This document shows, one piece after another, positions 12,579 to 25,409 of a DNA stretch of 64,000 nt (positions are counted from its first letter, which is position 1; each line of letters starts with the position of its first letter). Under the pieces are notes generated by a model that worked only from the letters and a program-made list of their open reading frames with translations, was not told where the DNA came from and did no database searches. Position numbers and translations under genes: made by a program. This DNA comes from Cherax quadricarinatus (lineage: Eukaryota > Arthropoda > Malacostraca > Decapoda > Parastacidae): contig NC_091292.1 of the NCBI RefSeq assembly GCF_038502225.1, positions 45,914,699-45,978,698 on the forward strand, in the 5' to 3' direction.

Positions 12579-12934
12579 ATGAAAGTGAAGCATCCAAGGA
12601 AGCTATATAAGGGGTCCGGCCAGCACCTCACTATCAGATCCCACAACGGTTAAACACGTGACACGCGGCGAGCCAACTTGGATAGGTCCTTTGCAAAACT
12701 CACCCCCAAGCTATTTATTTGTCCAGTGTATTATTAAATTCTTCCCATTTATAATTAATAGAATTTGGGAAGAATTTAATAATACACTGGACAAATAAAT
12801 AGCTTGGGGGTGAGTTTTGCAAAGGACCTATCCAAGTTGGCTCGCCGCGTGTCACGTGTTTAACCGTTGTGGGATCTGATAGTGAGGTGCTGGCCGGACC
12901 CCTTATATAGCTTCCTTGGATGCTTCACTTTCAT

Positions 12935-12976
12935 AGTTCCTTGATAATGTGAGTAGTCACGAAAGCGCTTGGAATT
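12935..12976 (+). ncRNA. Putative hammerhead-like ribozyme, family 2a right arm
   Basis: Exact mirror copy of the motif at 12537-12578 on the plus strand: stem I AGTTCC/GGAATT, core TTGATAA, stem II GTGA/TCAC, GAAA and the self-complementary AGCGCT. Confidence 0.45.
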
Positions 12977-13002
12977 TCTCTATTCTTTCAGAGTGGTTGT
13001 TT

Positions 13003-13944
<942 letters not shown>

Positions 13945-14095
13945 TTCTGGATAGAGGCGTGGGTGACAGAGAGGCAACCGAGAGTTTGTATAAATGGGAA
14001 AAAAAATCAGAGTGGGAACTCGTCACAAGGGTCCGTGTGTTGGCTCCTTTGTTATTCTCAATATACATAAATGACATATTATGCAGGACACTGCA
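13945..14095 (+). pseudogene. Short reverse-transcriptase remnant
   Basis: In one frame 13965-14030 gives RQPRVCINGKK...NSSQGSV. After a shift the next bases give LAPLLFSIYINDI (to about 14078). Together these are the RT stretch around motif B (normally QGSVLGPLLF-YINDI) of a Jockey/CR1-type LINE. Nothing else of the element is seen. Old and broken. Confidence 0.6.
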
Positions 14096-14376
14096 AAAAA
14101 TGTGTATTAAAAATGCTCCATCGATATTGTCAGTGACTGGATTTATTCTGAAAGCAGATGCATATTATTCCTGGCCAGTCAGAGGAGAATAAGGATAATA
14201 GTGTTCTGCTTGCAGGGTTAGAGGCCGGTAGAAGGGGCGTTGTAATGGACCCTCACTGTTTATATATATATTTTTTTTGTTTAACCACAAGTAGGAGTGC
14301 GCTAGTGAGCTAATGTGAGTATTTGGTAAAAGTGTACTGGTGTTTGGTGATTTTTTTTATGTAGGTTGTACATTGT

Positions 14377-14390
14377 ATAATTAAGGTTGA
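14377..14390. repeat. Target-site duplication, left copy
   Basis: ATAATTAAGGTTGA occurs here and again at 15041-15054, exactly at the two outer ends of the PLE palindrome plus its tail. Confidence 0.75.
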
Positions 14391-14427
14391 AAGTTAAGAC
14401 ACATGTGCAACATCTGGAAATCTTGAT

Positions 14428-14464
14428 TGTAGACGTTTCGCCATCCAGTGGCTTTATCAATACA
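14428..14464 (-). ncRNA. Putative hammerhead-like ribozyme, family 3 left arm
   Basis: Minus strand: stem I TGTA, core TTGATAA, A, stem II GCCA-ctgga-TGGC, GAAA, CG, TC, then TACA pairing with TGTA. ACGT across the stem III position is self-complementary. Same layout as families 1 and 2 with different stem sequences. Confidence 0.45.
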
Positions 14465-14935
14465 GATTCTAGGTCATAATTAGAAGACAGTAGAACTATA
14501 TACAAAAGATGAGGTAATCAGTCCCTCAGCCTTGGAGTTAGTGTTCACAGCATCGTGGTGGTGGAGAATCTGGAGCAAAGGCAAGAAGACTGGTGGTTAT
14601 ATAGGCGTCAGTGGGTAGGGACGTGTAGCAGACGAGGGCATAGTCACTGGTAGGCGGGATTCCCCAGTGGTATTAGGTCCTTCCCAAAGGGATGGGTTAG
14701 TTGTAGTAGCCGAGAAGAAGGCATTGTAGATGTGATCTGAACCAAGATTCCAGTGACTATGCCCTCGTCTGCTACACGTCCTTATCCACTGACGCCTAAA
14801 TAACCGCCAGTCTTCTTGCCTTTGCTCCAGATCCTCCACCATCACCATGCTGTGAACACTAACTCCAAGGCTGAGGGACTGATTACCTCATCTTTTGTAT
14901 ATAGTTGTACTGTCTTCTAATTATGTCCTAGAATC

Positions 14936-14972
14936 TGTATTGATAAAGCTACTGGATGGCGAAACGTCTACA
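14936..14972 (+). ncRNA. Putative hammerhead-like ribozyme, family 3 right arm
   Basis: Plus strand counterpart of 14428-14464. Stem II is GCTA/TGGC here (one pair becomes T-G); stem I TGTA/TACA and the core are kept. Confidence 0.42.
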
Positions 14973-15040
14973 ATAAAGATATCCATATGTTGCACATGTG
15001 TCTAAACTTTCATATTGTCGGTATTTTATACCTTTCTTGC

Positions 15041-15054
15041 ATAATTAAGGTTGA
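15041..15054. repeat. Target-site duplication, right copy
   Basis: Second copy of ATAATTAAGGTTGA (see 14377-14390), directly after the 30-bp tail. Confidence 0.75.
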
Positions 15055-15057
<3 letters not shown>

Positions 15058-15123
<66 letters not shown>

Positions 15124-15198
15124 TATATATATATAAAATATATCTATATATATAAAATATATACATATATATAAAATATATATATATATATATATATA
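15058..15198. repeat. (AT)n microsatellite with AAAT variants
   Basis: About 140 bp of AT alternation broken by ATAAAAT units at 15115-15180. It abuts the 3' end of the minus-strand CR1-type LINE that begins at 15199. Confidence 0.97.
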
Positions 15199-15229
15199 CC
15201 TGGAGATTACCTGGAGAGAGTTCCGGGGG

Positions 15230-18200
15230 TCAACGCCCCCGCGGCCCGGTCTGTGACCAGGCCTCCTGGTGGATCAGAGCCTGATCAACCAGGCTGTTGC
15301 TGCTGGCTGCACGCAAACCAACGTACGAGCCACAGCCCGGCTGATCAGGAACTGACTTTAGGTGCTTGTCCAGTGCCAGCTTGAAGACTGCCAGGGGTCT
15401 GTTGGTAATCCCCCTTATGTGTGCTGGGAGGCAGTTGAACAGTCTCGGGCCCCTGACACTTATTGTATGGTCTCTTAACGTGCTAGTGACACCCCTGCTT
15501 TTCATTGGGGGATGGTGCATCGTCTGCCAAGTCTTTTGCTTTCGTAGTGAGTGATTTTCGTGTGCAAGTTCGGTACTAGTCCCTCTAGGATTTTCCAGGT
15601 GTATATAATCATGTATCTCTCCCTCCTGCGTTCCAGGGAATACAGGTTTAGGAACCTCAAGCGCTCCCAGTAATTGAGGTGTTTTATCTCCGTTATGCGC
15701 GCCGTGAAAGTTCTCTGTACATTTTCTAGGTCGGCAATTTCACCTGCCTTGAAAGGTGCTGTTAGTGTGCAGTAATACTCCAGCCTAGATAGAACAAGTG
15801 ACCTGAAGAGTGTCATCATGGGCTTGGCCTCCCTAGTTTTGAAGGTTCTCATTATCCATCCTGTCATTTTTCTAGCAGATGCGATTGATACAATGTTATG
15901 GTCCTTGAAGGTGAGATCCTCCGACATGATCACTCCCAAGTCTTTGACGTTGGTGTTTCGCTCTATTTTGTGGCCAGAATTTTTTTGTACTCTGATGAAG
16001 ATTTAATTTCCTCATGTTTACCATATCTGAGTAATTGAAATTTCTCATCGTTGAACTTCATATTGTTTTCTGCAGCCCACTGAAAGATTTGGTTGATGTC
16101 CGCCTGGAGCCTTGCAGTGTCTGCAATGGAAGACACTGTCATGCAGATTCGGGTGTCATCTGCAAAGGAAGACACAGCGCTGTGGCTGACATCCTTGTCT
16201 ATGTCAGATATGAGGATGAGGAACAAGATGGGAGCGAGTACTGTGCCTTGTGGAACAGAGCTTCTCACCGTAGCTGCCTCGGACTTTACTCTGTTGACGA
16301 CTACTCTCTGTGTTCTGTTAGTGAGGAAATTATAGATCCAACGACCGACTTTTCCTGTTATTCCTTTAGCACGCATTTTGTGCGCTATTACGCCATGGTC
16401 ACACTTGTCGAAGGCTTTTGAAAAGTCTGTATATATTACATCTGCATTCTTTTTGTCTTGTAGTGCATTTAGGACCTTGTCGTAGTGATCCAATAGTTGA
16501 GACAGACAGGAGCGACCTGTTCTAAACCCATGTTGCCCTGGGTTGTGTAACTGATGGGTTTCTAGATGGGAGGTGATCTTGCTTCTTAGGACCCTTTCAA
16601 AGATTTTTATGATATGGGATGTTAGTGCTATTGGTCTGTAGTTCTTTGCTGTTGCTTTACTGCCCCCTTTGTGGAGTGGGGCTATGTCTGTTGTTTTTAG
16701 TAACTGTGGGACGACCCCCGTGTCCATGCTCCCTTCTATAGGATGGAAAAGGCTCGTGATAGGGGCTTCTTGCAGTTCTTGATGAACACAGAGTTCCATG
16801 AGTCTGGCCCTGGGGCAGAGTGCATGGGCATGTCATTTATCGCCTGTTCGAAGTCATTTGGCGTCAGGATAACATCGGATAGGCTTGTGTTAATCAAATT
16901 TTGTGGCTCTCTCATAAAAAATTCATTTTGATCTTCGACTCTCAGTCTGGTTAGCGGCTTGCTAAAAACTGAGTCATATTGGGACTTGAGTAGCTCACTC
17001 ATTTCCTTGCTGTCATCTGTGTAGGACCCATCTTGTTTAAGTAGGGGCCCAATACTGGACGTTGTTCTCGATTTTGATTTGGCATAGGAGAAGAAATACT
17101 TTGGGTTTCTTTCGATTTCATTTATGGCTTTTAGTTCTTTCCGCGATTCCTGACTCCTAAAGGATTCTTTTAGCTTAAGTTCGATGCTTGCTATTTCTCT
17201 GACCAGTGTCTCCCTACGCATTTCAGATATATTGACCTCTTTTAGCCGCTCTGTTATTCTTTTCCGTCGCCTGTAAAGGGAGCGCCTGTCTCTTTCTATT
17301 TTACATCTACTCCTCCTTTTTCTTAGAGGAATAAGCCTTGTGCATACATCGAGTGCCACCGAGTTAATCTGTTCTAGGCATATGTTGGGGTCTGTGTTGC
17401 TTAGTATATCTTCCCAGCTTATATCGGTTAGGACTTGGTTTACTTGGTCCCACTTTATGTTTTTGTTATTGAAGTTGAATTTGGTGAATGCTCCCTCGTG
17501 ACTAGTCTCATTATGTCGGTCAGGGGCTCCACGCATACATGTCTGAACCTCAATTATGTTGTGATCTGAGTATATTGTTTTTGATATGGTGACATTTCTT
17601 ATCAGATCATCATTGTTAGTGAAGATGAGGTCTAGTGTATTCTCCAGTCTAGTAGGCTCTATTATTTGCTGGTTTAAATTGAATTTTGTGCAGAGATTTA
17701 AAAGCTCGTGTGAGTGTGAGTTTTCATCAGAGCTGCCTCCTGGTGTTATTACTGCAACAATATTATTTGCTATATTCCTCCATTTTAGGTGCCTTAAGTT
17801 GAAATCCCCCAGGAGCAAGATGTTGGGTGCAGGATCTGGAAGATTTTCCAGACAGTGGTCAATTTTTAACAGCTGTTCCTGGAATTGCTGGGATGTTGCA
17901 TCCGGAGGCTTGTAGACTACCACAATGACTAGGTTTTGGTTCTCGACCTTTACTGCTAAAACTTCCACTACATCATTTGAGGCATTAAGCAGTTCTGTGC
18001 AAACAAGTGACTCTGCAATGTACAGGCCAACCCTCCCCCCCCCCCTTTTGCCTGTTCACTCTGTCACATCTGTATAGGTTGTAACCTGGGATCCATATTT
18101 CGTTGTCCAAGTGATCCTTTATGTGGGTCTCAGTGAAAGCCGCGAACATTGCCTTTGCCTCTGCAAGCAGTCCACGGATGAAAGGTATTTTGTTGTTTAT

Positions 18201-18344
18201 TTCTGGCTTTAGACCCTGTATATTTGCAAAGAAGAATGTTATCGGACTGGTGGTATTGTTGGTACGGGGGGGGGGGATTTTTTTTTCCGGCATTAGTATC
18301 TGTATCTGTTGGTTTGGAGTGGAGGCCATCGACTGTGGTTCCAC
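15230..18344 (-). pseudogene. ORF2 endonuclease-RT of the CR1-type LINE, several frameshifts
   Basis: The frame starts at 18344, inside the end of ORF1. Endonuclease: FFFANIQGL, FTETHI, KGGG, then LLLGDFN and YSDHNII. RT: YRPIALTSHIIKIFERVL, GFRTGRSCLSQLL, motif A VIYTDFSKAFDKCDH, motif B SSVPQGTVLAPILFLI and catalytic FADDTRI near 16140-16170. The C-terminal part has LEYYCTLTAPFKAGEIADLENVQR-type sequence and HIRGITNRPLAVFK. Frameshifts are seen near 18040 (a C/G run), 16740-16800, 15950 and 15510 (again in a homopolymer). Apart from these the coding sequence is well kept, so inactivation looks recent; homopolymer shifts could also be assembly errors. Confidence 0.85.
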
Positions 18345-19516
18345 TCCAGGAATGACTGGATTTGGTATACGATTTCTGCCATTTCCTGCCAGTTTTTTTT
18401 CCTTCCTGGCACTAAAAAACCTCTCCCTCTTGAGTGGCTGTGGCTACCCAGGTTTTCCCATGGCCTGGATGTTTTGTATCTTTTTGTCCTCTTTAGATGG
18501 TATGCCTGGCAATTTAAGTTATAGCACAGTCTTTCCTCTACTGAAGAGGTACACAGTTCAGGGTGAAAAAGCTTACAGGAAGGGAGTTTGCATTTTCCTG
18601 TTGTCATATGGGCATGGCATTTTCTAGGGTGGTCATAGTTGCACGTCCCATCTGTTTTTCCAGATTTCCCATGCCAGCAGATACCAAGTGCATAGTATGT
18701 GCACAGGCTTGGTTTCCGTTTGCCTTGGGTTTCTGTGACTGTATTCCCTGTTGGTGCATGTTTCCCTGTCTTACTTCTATCCTCCCTAGCACCAACAATG
18801 GAGCTCCCACCAGTTGTTTTTGGTAATATATCCTCACTATTGCTAGTGGAGTCCTCTTGTTTGCTATTTCCTGCGGTATTTCTAGTTTGCAATATTGGTT
18901 TTATCTTATCTTTGACTACACTTGTTTCCCTACTATGGCTCCTGTCCCCTATGAGGTCATTTATATGTATTCCTTCCTGCGTATAATTCCCGACTACCTG
19001 GACAAAATCTCCAGCTTCACCATTACTGTCTCCCAGGACAGCATCTCCAGCTTCACCATTACTGTCTCCCAGGACAGCACCTCCAGCTTCACCATTTCTG
19101 TCTCCCAGGACAGCACCTCCAGCTTCACCATTACTGTCTCCCAGGACAGCACTATCAGCCCCACATTTACTGACTACCAGGACTTCATCTCCAGCCTTAC
19201 AGTTTCTGACTACATGGCCAGTATCAAGGGCAGTACCATTCAGCCCAGACTTTTTATGTTCCCATCTGTTGTAGAAAGCTTCCAGGTTTTCTATGAAAGC
19301 AGCTTTGATGTTATCCTCTTTTAATACCCTTGTGATTTTAGTCCACAGATTTATCTCATTTGGGCATACCCAAAAACACTTCCCTGTTTTAACACTGCTT
19401 GTAGCTAGTTCTTGGATATCTGCACAATGGGCGTGACACCAATTTCCACAAAAATGACAATTTACCCATGTGGAAGCCCGTTTGTTTGACTGACCACAGA
19501 CTACACACAGCTTCAT
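18293..19516 (-). CDS. ORF1 protein of the CR1-type LINE: PHD-like finger plus three CCCH fingers
   Basis: Intact frame of 407 codons with an ATG at 19514-19516. Residues 4-55 form a PHD-like C4HC3 pattern (CVVC, CHFCGNWCHAHC, then WVC). Residues ~160-215 contain four 12-residue copies of the type AVLGDSNGEAGG. The C-terminal third has three CCCH zinc fingers: C-x7-C-x11-C-x3-H, then twice C-x8-C-x4-C-x3-H, followed by a basic stretch (HLKRTKRYK). PHD domains are known in CR1-group ORF1 proteins; the CCCH triplet is what I see here and would suit binding of element RNA. ORF2 starts 52 bases before the ORF1 stop in another frame, so ORF2 is probably made by reinitiation or shifting. The intact frame contrasts with the broken ORF2. 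Confidence 0.8.
   Translation of the reverse strand: MKLCVVCGQSNKRASTWVNCHFCGNWCHAHCADIQELATSSVKTGKCFWVCPNEINLWTKITRVLKEDNIKAAFIENLEAFYNRWEHKKSGLNGTALDTGHVVRNCKAGDEVLVVSKCGADSAVLGDSNGEAGGAVLGDRNGEAGGAVLGDSNGEAGDAVLGDSNGEAGDFVQVVGNYTQEGIHINDLIGDRSHSRETSVVKDKIKPILQTRNTAGNSKQEDSTSNSEDILPKTTGGSSIVGAREDRSKTGKHAPTGNTVTETQGKRKPSLCTYYALGICWHGKSGKTDGTCNYDHPRKCHAHMTTGKCKLPSCKLFHPELCTSSVEERLCYNLNCQAYHLKRTKRYKTSRPWENLGSHSHSRGRGFLVPGRKKNWQEMAEIVYQIQSFLEWNHSRWPPLQTNRYRY
19010..19153 (-). repeat. 36-bp minisatellite inside ORF1, four units
   Basis: Four head-to-tail 36-bp units (start CTCCAGCTTCACCATTACTG on the plus strand), differing by one or two bases, keep the frame and encode a 12-residue repeat. A weaker unit-like stretch follows at 19154-19200. 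Confidence 0.9.
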
Positions 19517-19560
19517 AATGATTTGAATGGTTGATTTACTGCAATTCTACTAGCAACCTC

Positions 19561-20776
19561 TTGAATATTCTATTAATAACCTCCTTAAATGAAGCTCTAG
19601 CTATTTGTATTTCTGTTTCTAACTGTTTTTGTATATTGGACAGCTTACCGTGCACGTTCCTGACTCATATTTAATGTTTGTGTTTATAAGGGCACCTACA
19701 ACCCCATCCGTTTACAGTCTGCTTTATTGTCCAGCGAAACCGTTTGAAACCAGTCATGGGTTCGGACCAGTCAAGGGTTCGGACCAGTCGATCTGATCTG
19801 ATCAGTGGGTCACTTATTTAAAACATACTGGTCGGTGATTTGAGCTAACACATGAAGGATCTACTGGAAATTATCTACCCGAGTAATATGTGATTTGATT
19901 GATACAAAAGTATAACTTGCGTGTTGAAGAAACCGGTGACTGCTGGCAACTCCTACAATGACGAACGGTCGACCTCCACCCTTGTTTATCAATCGCTGTA
20001 TCTAGCTTTTCTATTTTTTTTCCGTCTCCACCACAATAAATGCTATATTATCACTATAGTTGACTGGTGGAAATTTTGGAGGAAGGACGCTTTTTCTGTA
20101 GTAATAATTGCTTCTCGTTGTGTATATTGCGAGCGCTGGTAACTACAGGTTATATGAAATTCACAGTATACATCTGGTATTTCAAGAAAAAAGAAACTAA
20201 TGAAAGTCACTCCACTCCACTAAGTACCATTATAATACTGGTTAGTTGCTACTACAACACTGTATTCTGCTATTCACTGGTATCACTAGATTATATGCGA
20301 GTACACTAGCAGGCCAGGAAGATTATTAAAACAGCTGACCACTATGGTAAGATTCTGGCGACTTCTGGCACCTGCCTCTATAGGCTTATCACTTCATTTA
20401 CAAATTCACCTGTTTTCAAATGACACTTTAGCCTTTATCATCAATATACTAGGGAGCCACTGTAGTATACACTATACACTATGTATACTCAATGTTATCA
20501 GGGAGACTTTCTTTCCTCTGACACGAAAAGTTCAATTATTATTATTTTTTCCACACGGGACACAGACCTGATTCCCCTCTGGCAGTAAACTCTGCTAGGT
20601 AGTGCACACTAATTCTCCTTTTTTGACTCAGTATATAATGTTTTCCGCCCAAGATTGGTTCCAGGCGCTAGAGGGATGTATCGTATAGGATTGATGACAC
20701 AAATTAAAGTTTTAGCACGTAAGAGCGACCGTGATAACACGAGAAAACCCGGAGCACAACGAGGCACGCTGACACG

Positions 20777-20778
<2 letters not shown>
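19561..20778. other. No gene seen; may include the CR1 5' UTR
   Basis: No coding similarity. GGGTTCGGACCAGTC is repeated in tandem at 19758-19789, followed by GATCTGATCTGATCAG. Otherwise unique within this window. Confidence 0.45.

Positions 20779-20857
<79 letters not shown>
20779..20857. repeat. (AT)n microsatellite
   Basis: About 79 bp of pure AT alternation, just outside the 3' end of the LINE fragment at 20860-22701. Confidence 0.97.
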
Positions 20858-22800
<1,943 letters not shown>

Positions 22801-22904
22801 AGTTTTCGTGCCCTTCCTCAGTGATGGTTAACATAAATAATGAGTTAACGCTTAAACGTGACGGTACAAGCTGGCATTAGTTTTCAAGTTTAATACTTAA
22901 AATA

Positions 22905-23115
22905 TCCCTAGACAGGCTGGGTCCCCTAGGTGCCAGGACATATATTTACATAACATAATAAATACGTTACACATAGATGAGGGAATAAATAAGGACATAA
23001 TCAAGTTTACTGATGACTATAAAATAGGCCGTCAGATAAAATTTTAATAAGGAAACTAGATTACTACAGAAAGATCAAATTCACTATAAATCAGAAAATG
23101 ATTTAATGTTCTTTT
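22905..23115 (+). pseudogene. Degenerate RT remnant
   Basis: One frame reads GSPRCQDIYLHNIINTLHI...GINKDIIKF then TDDYKIGRQI (about 22920-23035). This is the motif B to motif C stretch of a CR1-type RT (compare QGSVLGP-LFIIYINDI and FADDTKIGR), with the catalytic FADD changed to FTDD. Stops follow at once. Old and isolated. Confidence 0.55.
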
Positions 23116-23404
23116 TTCCATCGAGAAACCAACCACATTAACCAAGCAGAAGTAACAGTTATTAAGGTGATACCTCAGTTCTCGCCTCACTATGAGGACT
23201 CCAAATGTCATTGATGTATATATGTCATTAAGTCACTGTTAGTCCAGATGTACAAACAGTACAGCATGTGTGAGGGGCCCAAGTTTTATCTGGTTTACTT
23301 ATATGGCAACCGAAGTAATCCTTTTATGCGGACTTCACTAGAAAAGTAGTTTTTGTGTGTTGATCACGTAGTATATTGTTACCACGTACACAGGAAATGC
23401 TTGC
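23116..23404. other. Intergenic, no feature recognised
   Basis: A/T-rich unique sequence. Confidence 0.45.
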
Positions 23405-23545
23405 AGGCAAAAGGACACAAGTGCAACTAATGAGACATTTTACTGTGACAACGTTTTGGTTTTCGGGAGCTTTATAAAGCCGTTACAAACATTACAGGTT
23501 AGGGCAGGTAAGATTTGTCAGGAAGCAGGACAAGTGTTTCCTGAC
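23405..23545 (-). mobile_element. Decayed PLE terminus (family 1)
   Basis: CAAAAGGACACAAGTGCAAC, then GGGAGCTTTATAAAGCCGTTACAAAC, follow the left end of the intact PLE (29295 onward) with many substitutions. The ribozyme-like core has become TTTATAA and stem II no longer pairs, so this copy would be dead. Confidence 0.65.
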
Positions 23546-24210
23546 ACGGGTTTTATACATATGATGACCCGCCGATGGAGGTTTCGGTCATCTGACCGAG
23601 GTCTTCCGCTGGCTTACCGGTCCACCCTTTTAAATATTAGTTATGATTATAACTAATTTTGATATATGAAAAAAAAGCAAGGAAACACGGAATACAAGCC
23701 TAATATAATATATAAATATTTATACATTGTGGAAAATTTTGATTTTTCTGTGATTTGTGTATAATAATTAATGGGAATAATAATGTTTATATGATTATGT
23801 TGGTGTCTAATGTTGGTGTGACTTTTGAAAGGTGATATGTCACATGAAGAACCATGATGATCTCTATACTTTCCCTATCTAATGTAATATGTTAAGCAAA
23901 AGGTAATAGCTGAAACAGAAAAAATAATATTCGGATAAGCAAAATATATTATACACCTAGAAATATCACTACATATAAAAAAAATATATGTGTACATGGT
24001 TAACGTTTTGGCGGAGTTTTTGAATATATTTATAAAGTAATAGTGACCAATAGAAATAATTTTGGTGAAATTAGTAATACAAGACAAGTGAAGGGTCCAG
24101 ATATATAATAAAACCGTCAGAATATGGATGTTATTAATGGAAGACATGAGGCAATAGTCTGCTTCTCACACTAGTGATGCTGCTGACAACACTAGCCAAG
24201 CTGAGTCAGC
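23546..24210. other. Intergenic, no feature recognised
   Basis: Very A/T-rich. Short inverted ATATAT-type stretches only. Confidence 0.5.
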
Positions 24211-24322
24211 ACTCAATGAGCCACGGAGCTCAGTTGACCGGGGCTTCAGTCAGTGAGCCACCGGGCTAAGTTGACCTGGGCTTCAGTCAGTGAGCCACCG
24301 GGCTCAGTTGACCGGGGCTTCA
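24211..24322 (+). repeat. Three tandem ~37-bp units
   Basis: The unit contains GAGCCACCGGGCTCAGTTGA and CCGGGGCTTCA and occurs three times with a few substitutions. It lies upstream of a small acidic open frame. Confidence 0.8.
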
Positions 24323-24354
24323 CCCTCCAGGTGAGACTAATCTTGCTCTGGTGG

Positions 24355-24382
24355 TATATAACCTACAGTTGTGCATATCAGT
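24355..24382 (+). promoter_or_regulatory. TATA-like box and TCAGT initiator-like pair
   Basis: TATATAA at 24355-24361 and TCAGT at 24378-24382, 25 bases from the first T to the presumed start A, a little shorter than usual. It precedes the acidic frame at 24439. Could easily be chance in A/T-rich DNA. Confidence 0.2.
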
Positions 24383-24438
24383 ACTGGAGGAGCAACAGTT
24401 GTGCCTGAAACATAAACTTGAGCAGCTTAAGGGAAAAA

Positions 24439-24780
24439 ATGCATAGTGTGCCAATGAATACACCAATAAATTTTAATAAAACTGTCAGGTATTCTGAAAA
24501 TGAGTGTAAATGTAGTGATGGAGTCCAAAATTACCATAATGGCAAACGCAAAAGCTGTGAAGATAATTATAGTACATATAATGCTGAGTGTAGCGATGTC
24601 TATGATGATAATAATAATAGTGATGCGAGTGATGTGGTGCCGAGTTTGGAGAGGATGACCAACTTGACGTTAATGTTGAATACAATAGTGATGATAAATG
24701 TAGCGAATATAATGAGGGTAGTGATGATAGTAATAGTGATGAGTGTAATGATAATAGAGCGAGGGAATGTGAGTGGTAGT
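24439..24780 (+). pseudogene. Small acidic Asp/Ser/Asn-rich frame, possibly broken
   Basis: Not recognised. From an ATG at 24439 the frame reads MHSVPMNTPINFNK, then ENECKCSDGVQNY, NAECSDVYDDNNNSDASD. Near 24645-24655 the same acidic style continues in another frame (DDQLDVNVEYNSDDKCSEYN, GSDDSNSDECNDNRARECE, stop at about 24779), as if one long acidic protein with spaced Cys-Ser pairs had suffered one frameshift. The sequence is GAT/AAT-rich, so low-complexity DNA alone could produce it. No domain, signal peptide or membrane segment is evident. It could be a decayed host exon, part of an unknown element, or nothing. Confidence 0.25.
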
Positions 24781-24819
24781 GCCACCTGTCATGCATTCAC
24801 AGACAAACAGTGCCATTAA

Positions 24820-25409
24820 CACTGTTGATAGTGATAATGTGTTCTGTATATATAGTAAAAGTTTTCATTATGCTGAGAAACTAAGCGATATGCCAAGACT
24901 TTTATAATGGAATAAAACTCGTATAAACTTTCTGTTTTAAGCTGGAATATAGCATCACTTAGTTAAGGATTTCCTAACCTTCACCATAAAGTAACTACTA
25001 AACCATTGATGCTGTGTGTCTACAAGAGTGCAGAGGCCCAGAAAAATCCCAACCCCCTTAAAGTGCCCTCATTTGTTACATATAACCTCAAATCTACTTA
25101 CTCTTGTGTTCTACATATTAAAAAATCACTTCCCCATCAACTTCTTGCAAATAAGAAAAAGGAGGGACTTCAATTCTTTGGCGTTAGGATTTATACTGGG
25201 AACTCTGCTCTCAACATATTTAACTTGTATGCTACAGATAATATGTTTAACTATTTGTGCTCAATCTGAGCCCACTCTTATTATATATTCTGGCCTAGTG
25301 GCTTAGGCGTAGGTCTGAAGTTTTATAACTCCTGCTACGAGCTACATCTCCACCCACAGCATAGTTTGTTTGCAATTTTGTCATTACGATTTCGTGAGGT
25401 ACATAAGAG
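24820..25409. other. Intergenic, no feature recognised
   Basis: A/T-rich; short open frames only, with no recognisable motif. Confidence 0.5.

Larger units (their letters stand above)
14391..15040. mobile_element. Non-coding Penelope-like palindrome (family 3)
   Basis: Inverted arms at 14391-14650 and 14750-15010, diverged by scattered substitutions, surround a 99-bp spacer. A 30-bp one-sided extension (15011-15040) lies between the right arm and the target duplication, and a 14-bp duplication flanks the whole. No coding sequence is present. The arm ends carry the same TTGATAA-stem-GAAA arrangement as the coding PLE at 29259-33421. The element therefore seems to have moved as a short fold-back unit. 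Confidence 0.75.
15199..19560 (-). mobile_element. Nearly full-length CR1-type LINE with PHD/CCCH ORF1
   Basis: Two overlapping frames on the minus strand: ORF1 (19516-18293) and ORF2 (from 18344 down to about 15230), then a short 3' UTR ending at the (AT)n array. The last ~700 bases recur nearly unchanged at 62693-63408. The 5' end is uncertain; 19517-19560 is a minimum 5' UTR. Non-LTR elements of the CR1 group are known to carry PHD domains in ORF1, which supports the placement. Confidence 0.85.

Noticed and set aside
23405..23545. A functional ribozyme in the old PLE end
   Set aside because: Core is TTTATAA and stem II does not pair.
24355..24382. A confident core promoter
   Set aside because: TATA to initiator distance is short, no downstream element was seen, and A/T-rich DNA makes TATA-like strings common.
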